From positions 16,966-80,965 of the forward strand of contig VGJS01000004.1 of assembly GCA_016867395.1 (NCBI GenBank): a DNA stretch of 64,000 nt. Reading direction: 5' to 3'. Position numbers and translations under genes: made by a program. This DNA comes from Candidatus Handelsmanbacteria bacterium. GTDB lineage: Bacteria; Latescibacterota; UBA2968; UBA8231. Of this stretch, positions 47,911-57,240 are shown in pieces. The notes under the pieces were generated by a model. That model was not told the DNA's origin. It saw nothing but the letters and a program-made list of their open reading frames with translations, and searched no databases. The stretch's first letter is position 1; each line of letters begins with the position of its first letter.

Positions 47911-49390
47911 TCAACCCGGGCGGGCCGCCAGCTCCCTGCCGATGCGGACTACCTTCTCGGCCAGGAGGTCGAAATCCTCCTGCCGGCTGCGGTGGTTGGC
48001 CACCGCCAGGCTCAGGCAGTAGCGGCCCTGGAGGGTGGTGTAGGAAGGGGCGGCGATGCCCTGCTCCTGCAGCTGGATCAGCAACTCCTTGTTCAGGGCG
48101 TTGAGAGCCTGCTCCTCCCACCCCCCGGGTTGTAGCGGAAGCAGACGATGTCCAGCCCGATGGGCGCCATCCTTTCCAGTTGCGGGTACGCCTCCACCAG
48201 GCCGGCAAAATAACGCGCCCGCTCCACGTTGCGCTCCATCATCCGGCCAAAGCGCTCCAGCCCGTGCTCCTTGATCGACATCCACACCTTGAGCGCCCGG
48301 AACTAGCGCGACAACTGGAGGCCGTAGTCGCTGAACCAGGTGTGGCCGGCGGCTATGCCACGCGACTCGTGTTCCAGGTACTCGGGGGTCAGCGAGAAGG
48401 TCTGGCGGTGGGCCTCTGCGTGGCGCACCAGCACACACCCCACCTCGAAGGGCAGATGCATCCACTTGTGCAGGTCGAGGGCCACCGAGTCGGCCTTTTC
48501 GATGCCGGCGAGCCTGGGCTTTACACTTGGGGCCAGCACCGCCACCACGCCGATGGCCCCGTCCACGTGGAACCACAACCCCTCGCGCACACACAGGTTG
48601 ACCAATGCCTGCAGGTCATCAATAGCCCCGGTGTTGACCGTGCCGGCATTGCCCACCACACAGATGGGCCGGCAGCCGGCAGCCCGGTCGGCGACCATCG
48701 CCGCCTCCAGTGCCTGCAGATCCACCGTATAGTCGCCCCGCACGGCAATCTTGCGCAGGTGCTGGTTGCCCAGCCCCAGCAACTCCACCGCCTTCTGGAT
48801 ACAGCTATGGACCTCGTTGGAGGCGTACACCGTCAAGGATTGCGGCGCCCCCCGCAGCCCGGCGGCCCCCAGGTCGAAACCGTCTTAGCTGTTGCGGGCC
48901 ACGGCCGGGCCGACGAAGTTGGCCATCGAACCACCGCTCACCAGCATTCCGCTGGCGCTGCCCGGAAAACCGACCATTGCCTGCATCCAGTCGATCACCT
49001 GGGCCTCGACCAGATTGGCGACGTGGTTGCCCTCGCCCACGTTGGGATTCATCACCGCGGCCCAGAAATCGTCCAGGGCCCCCAGGCCCCCAGTACCGTG
49101 CCGTTGCCCATGTACCAGGCCCAGAAACGCGGGAGGATATTGCCCAGCGGGTAGGGGAGGATGGTCTCGGCGAACTGGCGGTAGACCGCCTCGGCGCCTT
49201 CGGGCTTGGCCGGCGCCGGGCCCGCGAAACGGGCGGCGACCTCGGGCGGCACTGGCTGCCAGACGGGGCGCTCGCCGACCTTTTCGAGGTAGGTGAGGGC
49301 GTCGTCCACCATGCGATGCGCCAGGGCGCGCATCTCCTGCCAATCAGCTGGATCGAGGGTCTCGTAGCGGGGATCGGTGGGCACCGGGAT
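47911..49390 (-). pseudogene. Group II PLP-dependent decarboxylase (aromatic-L-amino-acid decarboxylase-like) pseudogene
   Basis: LGNILPRFWAWYMGNGT -> GFPGSASGMLVSGGSMAN, TAA at 48885-48887, VGNAGTVNTGAIDDL, FHVDGAIG, DLHKWMHLPFEVG, TAG at 48303-48305, FRALKVWM, frame change near 48125. Confidence 0.8.
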
Positions 49391-49464
49391 TCGCCTCTGT
49401 CTGCCGCAGGGGAGAGAGTACAACTTTTCGGCACGAAGGCGGGGAATTCAACCCCGGCACCGGG

Positions 49465-50259
49465 CTACTGCAACTGCCGGCGTTTGCGCCAGAGCAGGAA
49501 AACGTTGGCCGCCACCAGCACCCAGATCGCGCCCACCGCCCAGGAGCGGCGCTGCCGGCCGACCTCCCGCTCGGCCAGCAACTGCTTGACCTGATCCTGC
49601 TCGGCCCGCGCCTCGTCCAGCTTGCCTGCGAGCAGGTCCAGATCCAGGGCGTGGGTCATTGGGTCGGCCTCGCGCAGGGCGGCGGCCCCGGCCTCCAGAT
49701 AGGAGACCGCCCGGCGCAGTGAACCGTCCACCTGCAACAGGCTGTCGGTGTGGAGCTGCAGCCGCCGGTGCTGCTGGTTAGCCTCCCCCAGCTGCTGGCG
49801 GATGGCCTCCCCGCGGGCCAAAGCCGGGGTGCCGGGCTGGTGGCAATGGCCGCAGGTGGTATCGATCAGTTCCAGCGAGGCGTCGAGCACGTGGTGGTTA
49901 GTGTGGCAACTGATACAAGTTGGGTTGGCCGCGTTCTGCCAGGCAGCGTGAGGGCCCTGGGCAAAGGCGTGGGCCGGGGCCGCGTGGCATTTGCCGCACA
50001 GGGCGGCGATCTGCTCGCGCCCCGGTCTGCCGATGAAGCCCGAACCCGGCCCCTTGGCCTTCTCTGGATTGGCCTCGAAGGGCAGCCCGCCGTGGCAGTC
50101 GTGGCACAACAACTGCCCCTTCTGGTAGTGGGTGCTCTGGCCGAACTCCTCCCCCTGGTCAAAGTGGCAGGTGGCGCAAAAGACCTCGTCGAGTGAGGTC
50201 GGCGGCTGGGCCCACAGCAGGGCCGGGCCGAGAAGGAAGAACCCCCACAGCCTCTTCAC
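49465..50259 (-). CDS. Membrane-anchored pentaheme c-type cytochrome
   Basis: Five CxxCH: CATCH, CHDCH, CGKCH, CISCH, CGHCH; signal peptide; C-terminal TM anchor; GTG start overlapping cyt b stop. Confidence 0.85.
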   Translation of the reverse strand: MKRLWGFFLLGPALLWAQPPTSLDEVFCATCHFDQGEEFGQSTHYQKGQLLCHDCHGGLPFEANPEKAKGPGSGFIGRPGREQIAALCGKCHAAPAHAFAQGPHAAWQNAANPTCISCHTNHHVLDASLELIDTTCGHCHQPGTPALARGEAIRQQLGEANQQHRRLQLHTDSLLQVDGSLRRAVSYLEAGAAALREADPMTHALDLDLLAGKLDEARAEQDQVKQLLAEREVGRQRRSWAVGAIWVLVAANVFLLWRKRRQLQ

Positions 50260-51416
50260 GGCGCCGCCTTCCCCCCCGCATGGGAGGGCCAGCCGAGGAT
50301 GTCGAAGTGATAGGTGATGCCCAGGATAGTGCGGGTGGTCTCTGAAAGGTGGCCCAGCACCCCCAGGAGCAGCAGGCAGGCGGCGACCAGGACCCCGGCC
50401 GCCATGGCCCGGGATCGCCCGCGCGGGTGCCGCTCGGGCGAGCGGTCGAGGAAGGGCAGCAGGAGCAGGAGCAGGAAGAAGAGCGGGGGGATCAGCACCC
50501 CTACCGCTTCGGGCACGTACTTGAGCAACTGGTAGGGCGGCAGAAAGTACCAGTCCGGCTTGATGCCGAGGGGAGTCACCAGCGGATCGGCCGGCTCGCC
50601 CACCGGGCTGGGCCAGAGCAGCGCCAGGGTACACAACACCCCCAGCCCCACCCAGACGGCGGCCAGGTCCTTGAGCAGGTGATAGGGCACAAAGGGATGC
50701 CCGCCCCGCTGCCGCAGCGCCTCCGAGTCGGGGGCCGGCTCATCGGCGCGGCCTAGGGGCGAGATGCCCAGCCAGCGCACCAGGAGCAGATGCAGCCCCA
50801 TCAGGCCCAAGAGCCCCAGGGGCAGCAGGATGACGTGGACCACGAAGAAGCGGCCCAGGGTGGGATCGGATACCTCGTCGGCCCCGATGAGGAAACGGCG
50901 CAGCCAGGGCCCCGCCAGGGGGACCGAGTCCGCCGACTGGGTAACTACCACCGTGGCCCAGTACGCCACCTGGTCCCAGGGCAGCAGGTACCCGCTTAAA
51001 CCAAAGCCCAGCAGCAGGGCCAAGAGCAGCACCCCGCTGACCCAGGTCAGTTCGCGCGGCTTCTTGTACCCTCCGTACACGTAGACGTGGATCAGGTGGA
51101 GCAAGGCCAGGCCCACAATCAGGTGGGAGCCCCAGGCGTGCAGGGAACGGATGAACCAGCCCAGGGGCACCTCGTAGCTGAGGTGCTCGATGCTGTGGTG
51201 GGCCTGGGCGGCGCTGGGCTTGTAGTAGGCCATCAGCAGCACCCCGGTGCCGACCTGGGCGGCCAGCAGGGCGGCCAGCGTCGCCCCCAGGGTGAAGAGC
51301 CAGTTGACATGGGGCGGCACCACCTTGCGGAGGTTTTGCCACAGGGCCTCTGCCAGGGGCTCGAGGTGGAGGCGCTGGTCCAGCCACTGCCAGAGCGCCC
51401 GTTGCACCCCTTTCAT
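50256..51416 (-). CDS. Cytochrome b (bc1/b6f type)
   Basis: LFTLGATLAALLAAQVGTGVLLMAYY; RSLHAWGSHLIVGLALLHLIHVYVYGGYKKPRELTW; LLPWDQVAYWATVV; KPDWYFLPPYQLLKY. Confidence 0.93.
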   Translation of the reverse strand: MKGVQRALWQWLDQRLHLEPLAEALWQNLRKVVPPHVNWLFTLGATLAALLAAQVGTGVLLMAYYKPSAAQAHHSIEHLSYEVPLGWFIRSLHAWGSHLIVGLALLHLIHVYVYGGYKKPRELTWVSGVLLLALLLGFGLSGYLLPWDQVAYWATVVVTQSADSVPLAGPWLRRFLIGADEVSDPTLGRFFVVHVILLPLGLLGLMGLHLLLVRWLGISPLGRADEPAPDSEALRQRGGHPFVPYHLLKDLAAVWVGLGVLCTLALLWPSPVGEPADPLVTPLGIKPDWYFLPPYQLLKYVPEAVGVLIPPLFFLLLLLLPFLDRSPERHPRGRSRAMAAGVLVAACLLLLGVLGHLSETTRTILGITYHFDILGWPSHAGGKAAP

Positions 51417-51874
51417 CCGCCGGCGGCCGCCACATGGATGCCCTGGGCGTCCACCTTCAGTTCCACCCGGCCCAGGGCCTGGCGGGCCGGGCCGCGCAGC
51501 ACCTCACCCCGCAGGCCGTAGCGGGCCCCGTGGCAGGGACATTCCACCTGTTTGCTGGCCGGGTTCCAGGAGACGGTACAACCTAGATGTGAACAGGTGG
51601 CCGACAACCCGATCCACTCCCCGCCCTGGCGGACCACCAGCACCTTGCCCACCTTGCTACGGCCCACCACCCCCTGCCCCTCGCCCACGGCCTGGGGATT
51701 GAGGGGCCCCGCAGTCCCCGTCAGCAGATCGGAGCCGGCGGCCTGGCCCGGCTGGGGCCACAGGTAGGCCAGCACGGCCCCGGCCATCCCACCTAAAGCC
51801 CCCAGAGCCCCCAGGCCCAGCAAGGCGTTGACCAGCCGGCGGGAAACCGGCTGGGGGGAGGGGTCTGCGCTCAT
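51413..51874 (-). CDS. Rieske iron-sulfur protein
   Basis: CSHLGCTVSWNPASKQVECPCHGARY cluster motifs; N-terminal TM. Confidence 0.92.
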   Translation of the reverse strand: MSADPSPQPVSRRLVNALLGLGALGALGGMAGAVLAYLWPQPGQAAGSDLLTGTAGPLNPQAVGEGQGVVGRSKVGKVLVVRQGGEWIGLSATCSHLGCTVSWNPASKQVECPCHGARYGLRGEVLRGPARQALGRVELKVDAQGIHVAAAGG

Positions 51875-52329
51875 CGGAACAGGTCCCGCACAGCTTCCTT
51901 GACCTGGCCCCAGGTGGTGGCTTCCACCGCGCTGGCTACCGGAGGCTCCGGATGGCTCTTGGCGTCGCCCGGCAGGGTGATGGAGGCAACCTCGCTCGGA
52001 TCGGCGTCGCCGGCCTTCCAGAGTCCCTCGGGATCGCCCAGCTCCTGGCCGTTGGTGAACCCGTCCCCGTCGGCGTCCTGCGCCGCCAGCTCAGGGCCCC
52101 ACTGCACCCGCCCGGAAAAACCGGTGGCAGTAAGAAAATTCGCCTCGACCTGCTGGCCAAAGGCGTTGCGCGGCCCGCCGCCAGCGGAGCCGATGTGGCA
52201 ACTGGCGCAGCCGGCCACCCCGCCGTTGGGGATCTGGCCCACCCGCGGGCCCCGAGCCCCGGACTCGCCGGCCGCACCCAGCACCCAGGCCGCGGCCAGG
52301 ACCAGCCCCCCTCTCAAAACACTTGCCAT
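51871..52329 (-). CDS. Secreted monoheme cytochrome with TSP3-like calcium motif
   Basis: Signal peptide, CASCH heme motif, DADGDGFTNGQELGDP. Confidence 0.7.
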   Translation of the reverse strand: MASVLRGGLVLAAAWVLGAAGESGARGPRVGQIPNGGVAGCASCHIGSAGGGPRNAFGQQVEANFLTATGFSGRVQWGPELAAQDADGDGFTNGQELGDPEGLWKAGDADPSEVASITLPGDAKSHPEPPVASAVEATTWGQVKEAVRDLFR

Positions 52330-52444
52330 CTTTTCCTCCTTGTCTGAACATTCACCGCGAACGATGCTTCATCCCGGATGATACTTGACGTTAAAGGAAA
52401 CTGAGACTCCACCCAAAAGCAACTGGATGCTACGGCGGGAAAGG

Positions 52445-53164
52445 TCACCGCTTGGGAACCGTCCGGCGCACCCCGCCCTCGTACCTCACCTCGTACTCGC
52501 CCTCCGGCACCGGCATCGCCCGCATGGCCAGCTCCCCGGCGGTGATGCGCGGCTCCGAGAGCAGTAGCAACTCGTCGAGGGACTGCTGCGGGGTCTTGCC
52601 AGTGGTGTCGAGTTGGATGGTGTACCCTTTGTTGGTGAAGAGGGATTTTTCCACCTCCTCGGCGAAGAGTTGTTTGAGCCGGGGAATATCCTTTTCTTTG
52701 ATGACCTGATAGGGGTGGGGCTTGGCCTCAATGCGCTGGGCGATGGCCTCTTCGCTGGCCATCAGGTGAATCAGGACGATGTCGGGGAGATGGGCCTCCA
52801 GCACCAGGGATTCGTACAGGCGCTGGAAACGGTAGCCGTAGTTCCTGTAGTAGGGACTCTCTGGGTCGTCTCCGTACACCGCGCAGTAGACCGCCTCCTC
52901 AAGGTGCCAGCCCCCGATCAGGGTGTGGGGGTAGTTCTTGATCACCTCGACGTGGTAGTGGATCTGCATGCGCTGGCCCCGCTCCTTCACGTCGTCCGGA
53001 AACCCCACCATCAGCGCCTGGGAGGCTGGGCTGAGCGAGGCGTCGGGGATGCTGAAGTGGTCGTCGGTGTGGGTGGGGCAACGGCGGTGGCGGTAGTACT
53101 GGTCCAGCAACTGGATCAGGGTGGACTTGCCCGCGTACTCGATGCCGACAAAGATGGCGCGCAT
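52445..53164 (-). CDS. P-loop (thymidylate-kinase-like) kinase
   Basis: RAIFVGIEYAGKSTLIQLLDQYY Walker A; DIVLIHLMASEEAIAQRI. Confidence 0.65.
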   Translation of the reverse strand: MRAIFVGIEYAGKSTLIQLLDQYYRHRRCPTHTDDHFSIPDASLSPASQALMVGFPDDVKERGQRMQIHYHVEVIKNYPHTLIGGWHLEEAVYCAVYGDDPESPYYRNYGYRFQRLYESLVLEAHLPDIVLIHLMASEEAIAQRIEAKPHPYQVIKEKDIPRLKQLFAEEVEKSLFTNKGYTIQLDTTGKTPQQSLDELLLLSEPRITAGELAMRAMPVPEGEYEVRYEGGVRRTVPKR

Positions 53165-53257
53165 GCGCTAAAGACTCCTTGGTGTTGTATGAATGTGGGG
53201 TCGCCGATCGCGCAAGAAACTACGCAGCCCGGACCTTAGCATCAACCACGGAAAACC

Positions 53258-54268
53258 ATGTCTGGATCTTCCCCCATCGGCGTGCTCCTGGCCCAGCTGG
53301 GCACCCCGGCGGCGCCCACCGCCGCGGCCCTGCGCCCGTACCTGCGCGAGTTCCTCTCCGATCCGCGCGTGGTCGATCTGCCCCGCTGGCAGTGGCTGCC
53401 CATCCTCTATCTCTTTGTATTGACCCGCCGGCCCGCCCGCTCCGCGGCCCTGTACCGCCGCATCTGGACCCCCCAGGGTTCCCCCCTCCTGCTCCATTCC
53501 CAGGCCCAGGCCGCCGAACTGCAGGACCGCCTGGGGCCCGGGTATCAGGTGGCCCTGGGCATGCGCTACGGCCAACCCGGCATCGCCGAGGCCATGCAGC
53601 AGTTGCAGGGTGCCGGCGCCGAGCGGGTCCTGGTCTTCTCCATGTTTCCGCAGTTCTCCTGCTCCACCACCGGCTCCATCTACGACGCGGTGGTCCGCGC
53701 CGCCTTTGGCCGGCGCTGCCCCCTTTTCTTTGACCGCCGCCGGCAGATGCCCACCCTGCGCTTCGTGCAGCCCTACTACAAGCATCCCGCCTACATCGCG
53801 GCGCTCAAGACCTCCTTTGAGGAGGACCTGCGCCAGTCCGGCTTTGCCCCCGACCACTACCTGCTCACCTTCCACGGCATCCCCAACCGCTACGTCACCG
53901 CGGGCGATCCGTATCGCCGCCAGTGCGAGACCACTGCCCGGCTCCTGGCCCTGGCCCTGGGGTTGGGCCAGCACCAGTGGACCCTAGGCTTCCAGTCGCG
54001 CTTTGGCAAAGACCCCTGGCTGGAGCCCTACACCGAGGAGTTGCTGCGCCAGTTCGGCGGCCGGGGCGTGCGCGCCCTGGCCGCAGCCTGCCCCGGCTTC
54101 ACCGCCGACTGCCTCGAAACCCTCGACGAAATCGGCCACGAGGGCCAGCGCCAGTTCCGGGAAGGCGGGGGACAGACCCTGCACCTGAGCCCCTGCCTCA
54201 ACAGCCATCCGGTCTGGCTCGATGCCATGGCTTCAATCGTCCGCCAGGAGAGCGCCGGCTGGGCCTGA
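53258..54268 (+). CDS. hemH: Ferrochelatase
   Basis: GVLLAQLGTP; LREFLSDPRVVDLPR; FSMFPQFSCSTTGS; TFHGIPNRYVTAGDPYRRQC; LGFQSRFGKDPWLEPYT. Confidence 0.95.
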   Translation: MSGSSPIGVLLAQLGTPAAPTAAALRPYLREFLSDPRVVDLPRWQWLPILYLFVLTRRPARSAALYRRIWTPQGSPLLLHSQAQAAELQDRLGPGYQVALGMRYGQPGIAEAMQQLQGAGAERVLVFSMFPQFSCSTTGSIYDAVVRAAFGRRCPLFFDRRRQMPTLRFVQPYYKHPAYIAALKTSFEEDLRQSGFAPDHYLLTFHGIPNRYVTAGDPYRRQCETTARLLALALGLGQHQWTLGFQSRFGKDPWLEPYTEELLRQFGGRGVRALAAACPGFTADCLETLDEIGHEGQRQFREGGGQTLHLSPCLNSHPVWLDAMASIVRQESAGWA

Positions 54269-54330
54269 GAAGCGCTTGAGAGGGAGGGCGCCTCTTTTGT
54301 TGATTAGCCTCCTGCTCGCCCCTGCTTCTG

Positions 54331-55907
54331 GATGGAACGACTCCCGGAGCGCCTCGAGCGCAAGCTCGTCAAGCTGGGCCACGCCCTCATCGAACACCGG
54401 TGCGCCCACCTGCTGGTGGCCACGGAGAAGGTCCACCCCTACCCGCGCGGCCTGACCGAGAAATAGAAACCCGGCACCGGGGTGTGGAGCCTCGATGCCT
54501 TCGCCGCCCCCAGCGTCGAGGCCCTGGCCCCCCAGGTGCAGTTGCGCCCCCTGCTCTGCGGCCAGGACCCCGCCTACCTGCACCTCAAGGACCCGAGCCT
54601 CTCCCCCGGGCTTCGCCCCCGGCCAGCAGTTGCTGCTCTATTGCGCCCATACCTTCACCCAGCGGGACCTGGTCCTGCTGGCTCGGCTGGCCAAGCCAGG
54701 CGGCCCTGGCCATCGAAAGAACCGGCCACCTGCAGACCCTTGAGCGCGAGGTGGCCGAACGCCGCCAGGCCGAAGCCGCCCTGCGCCTGGCCCAGTTCAC
54801 CATCGACAACACCAGCGAGGCGATCTTCTGGTTCGGCCCGGACGGCCGCTTTTTCTACGTCAACGAGGCGGCCTGCAGCAGCCTGGGCTACACCCGCGAG
54901 GAACTAACCGCCCTGCACATCACCGACATCAACCCGGATTTCCCCCGGGAACCCTGGGAGCAAAGCTGGCAGCGCATCCAGCGGGAATCCCTGCCGCGCC
55001 GCCGACATGGTCCGTTAGCTCATGATTCTTGCCCGGCCCGCCCACGCCCACCGGCCCCTCGACCTGGCCGCCTTGCTGCGCCACATCCTGGCCATCTGCC
55101 GCCAGACCTTTGACCAGCGCCTGGCCCTGGAAGCCCAGATCGCCGCCCAGTTCCCGCAGGTTCAGGGCCATACCGGCCAGCTCGAGCAGGTGCTGCTCAA
55201 CCTGCTCATCAACGCCCGTGACGCCCTGGAGGAGGCCGCCAGTCCGGCCCCGCGCATCGGCGCCTACCTGCGCTGGCCGTTCCTGGAAACCTGCCCGCCG
55301 ACTTGCCGCCTGGCCCCTACCTGCTCCTGCAGGTCAGCGACAATGGGGTGGGCATGTACGCGGCCACCCAGGCGCGGATCTTTGATACCTTCTTCACCAC
55401 CAAGCCCGAGGGCAAGGGCACCGGCCTGGGCCTGGCCACGGTCTATGCCATAGTCCGGGAACACCGGGGCCGCATCCTCTGCGAAAGCACGGCGGGGGAG
55501 GGCACCACCTTCTCGGTGCTGCTGCCGGCCCTGGGCGCACCTGCCCAGGGGCACAGAGACCCTGCTGCTCATCGACGACGAGGAACTGGTGCGGCGCACC
55601 GTAGGGAGGAGCCTGGGGCGGGCCAGCTACCGGGTGCTGGAGGGGGAGAAAGAGCGCGGAGGAGCGGGAGATCCTGCGGCGGGAAGGCAAGCAGGTCGTC
55701 CTGGTGGTGCTGGACCTGTCCATGCCCGGCATGTCGCGGGCCGAGGTGCTCGAATACCTGGGCCGCTTTGAGGCCCGGCCCACGGTGGTGGTACTCACCG
55801 GGTACACGACGGACCCGGCCCAGTACACCACCTCCGATGAGGTGCTACAGAAGCCCCTCACGCTGGCGGACCCGGTTCGCCGCGTGCGGCAGTTGCTGGA
55901 TAGCTGA
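54331..55907 (+). pseudogene. GAF-PAS-histidine kinase-receiver hybrid kinase, degraded
   Basis: RGLTEK-TAG-KPGTGVWSLD; PAS FTIDNTSEAIFWFGPDGRFFYVNEAACSSLGYTREEL; LEQVLLNLLINARDALEEA; DTFFTTKPEGKGTGLGLATVYAIV; REC VLVVLDLSMPGMSRAEVLEYL...KPLTLADPVRRVRQLLDS, spread over several frames; DHp region missing. Confidence 0.78.
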
Positions 55908-55914
55908 AACGAAA

Positions 55915-56075
55915 CTCCAGCGGAGGGGAGATGACCCTGGAGGTCTCTCCCGGGGAGAGGCGGGGGCAGGGAAGTCCGCGTGGTGGACTGGTCGGGTAGC
56001 GGAGCGATGAGCGAGCGAGGGAGAAGGACGGCCTTGAGAGAGACCGCAATCGGTCACTCCCGGCCGCGAAGCACT
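55915..56075 (+). repeat. Intergenic repeat family copy B
   Basis: agcggaggggagatgaccc, gtagcggagcgatgagcgagc, ggccttgagagagaccgcaatcggtcactcccggccgcg. Confidence 0.65.
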
Positions 56076-56608
56076 CATGGGCCAAACACAAACTCCACCC
56101 GCCGGTTCCGGGCCCGGGCCGCCGCGTTTCTGCCCCGGTCCACCGGCTCCTCCTCCCCCCGGCTTAGGGTTTTGAGCCGCTCCGGGGCGAGGCCCTGGTC
56201 TGCCAGGAACTTCTTAACCCGCTCGGCCCTTCTGGCCCCCAGTCCCTGGTTGACCTCGGCGCTGCCCCGGTCGTCGCAGTGGCCCACCAGGGTCAGTAAC
56301 ACCTCGGGGTGGGCCTTGAGGCGCTCGGCGTGGCGCAGGAGCACCCTCTGCTGGTCCGGGCGGAGCTGGTCCTGGCGGTAGTCGAAATAGACGCTCTCCA
56401 GCACCAAGGTGTCCCTGTCCCCCACAGAGCCGGTGGCTTCCGGGCGGGCCGTGGCCTGGGCCAGGTCGCGGGCCCGCTGCGCCACCACCACCTTCTGCCG
56501 GGGCTGCTCGGTCCCCCGGTGGGCGCAGGCGGCCAGCGCTAGGCAGAGACCGGCCCAGGCCAGGGCGGAAGCCCAGCTCAACCCTGATCCAGCGCCTCGC
56601 TCAGCCAT
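56075..56608 (-). CDS. pal: OmpA/Pal-family lipoprotein
   Basis: CLALAACAHRG lipobox; VYFDYRQDQLRPDQQ; TLVGHCDDRGSAEVNQGLGARRAERVKKFL; ARNRRVEFVF. Confidence 0.88.
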   Translation of the reverse strand: MAERGAGSGLSWASALAWAGLCLALAACAHRGTEQPRQKVVVAQRARDLAQATARPEATGSVGDRDTLVLESVYFDYRQDQLRPDQQRVLLRHAERLKAHPEVLLTLVGHCDDRGSAEVNQGLGARRAERVKKFLADQGLAPERLKTLSRGEEEPVDRGRNAAARARNRRVEFVFGP

Positions 56609-57240
56609 GCTCGCACCTCCTCCAGGCACTCCTCGTTGATCTGGTGCCCCATTTCGAATTCGCGGTAGACCAGGCGCACCGGCAAAGACTCCAGCAGGGC
56701 TCTGGAGGCGCGGCCCAAGGCGATTGGCAGCAGCGGGTCCTGGCGCCCGTGCGCCATCAGTACTGACAGGGAACCCAACCCTTCCCCAGCGCCTTTCGGG
56801 ATCATCTCCTCCGCCACCAGGCCGCTGAGAAAGACCACCCCGGCCACCAATTCGGGCCGGTGCAGAGCCACCCCCAGAGCCATAACCGCCCCCTGGCTGA
56901 AACCCAGCAGGAAGACCCGGCCCCGGTCCACCCCGCCCGCCCCGACCAGCCCCTCCAGCCAGACCTCCAGTTGCCGGCGCGAGGCCCGGGCTTGCTCGTG
57001 GTCCAGCACCAGGCCAAAGGGGGTGAACTGCACGTCGAACCAGGCGTGGCCCCCCTGCTCCAGGACCTGGGGCGCCCGCGCACTAATCACCGTGAAGCGC
57101 GGGTCCAGGTGCGGAGCCAGACCCATCAGGTCCTCCTCGTCGCTGCCGTACCCGTGCAAAAGCACCAGCAGGGGCAGGTCTCCCACCGCCGCCGCTGCCG
57201 GCGGGCGGGTAATATAAAAAAACTCGGGGGACGCGCTCAC
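56578..57240 (-). CDS. Phospholipase/carboxylesterase family alpha/beta hydrolase
   Basis: LLHGYGSDEEDLMGLAPHL; FLLGFSQGAVMALGVAL; LMAHGRQDPLLPI; FEMGHQI. Confidence 0.88.
   Translation of the reverse strand: MSASPEFFYITRPPAAAAVGDLPLLVLLHGYGSDEEDLMGLAPHLDPRFTVISARAPQVLEQGGHAWFDVQFTPFGLVLDHEQARASRRQLEVWLEGLVGAGGVDRGRVFLLGFSQGAVMALGVALHRPELVAGVVFLSGLVAEEMIPKGAGEGLGSLSVLMAHGRQDPLLPIALGRASRALLESLPVRLVYREFEMGHQINEECLEEVRAWLSEALDQG

Noticed and set aside
44224-55907. In-frame TAG codons at 1392, 45089, 48303 and about 54463 suggest amber recoding or pyrrolysine use
   Set aside because: All occur in genes that also carry frameshifts; intact genes such as glyA use TAG as a normal stop. CAG-to-TAG mutation in decaying genes is simpler.
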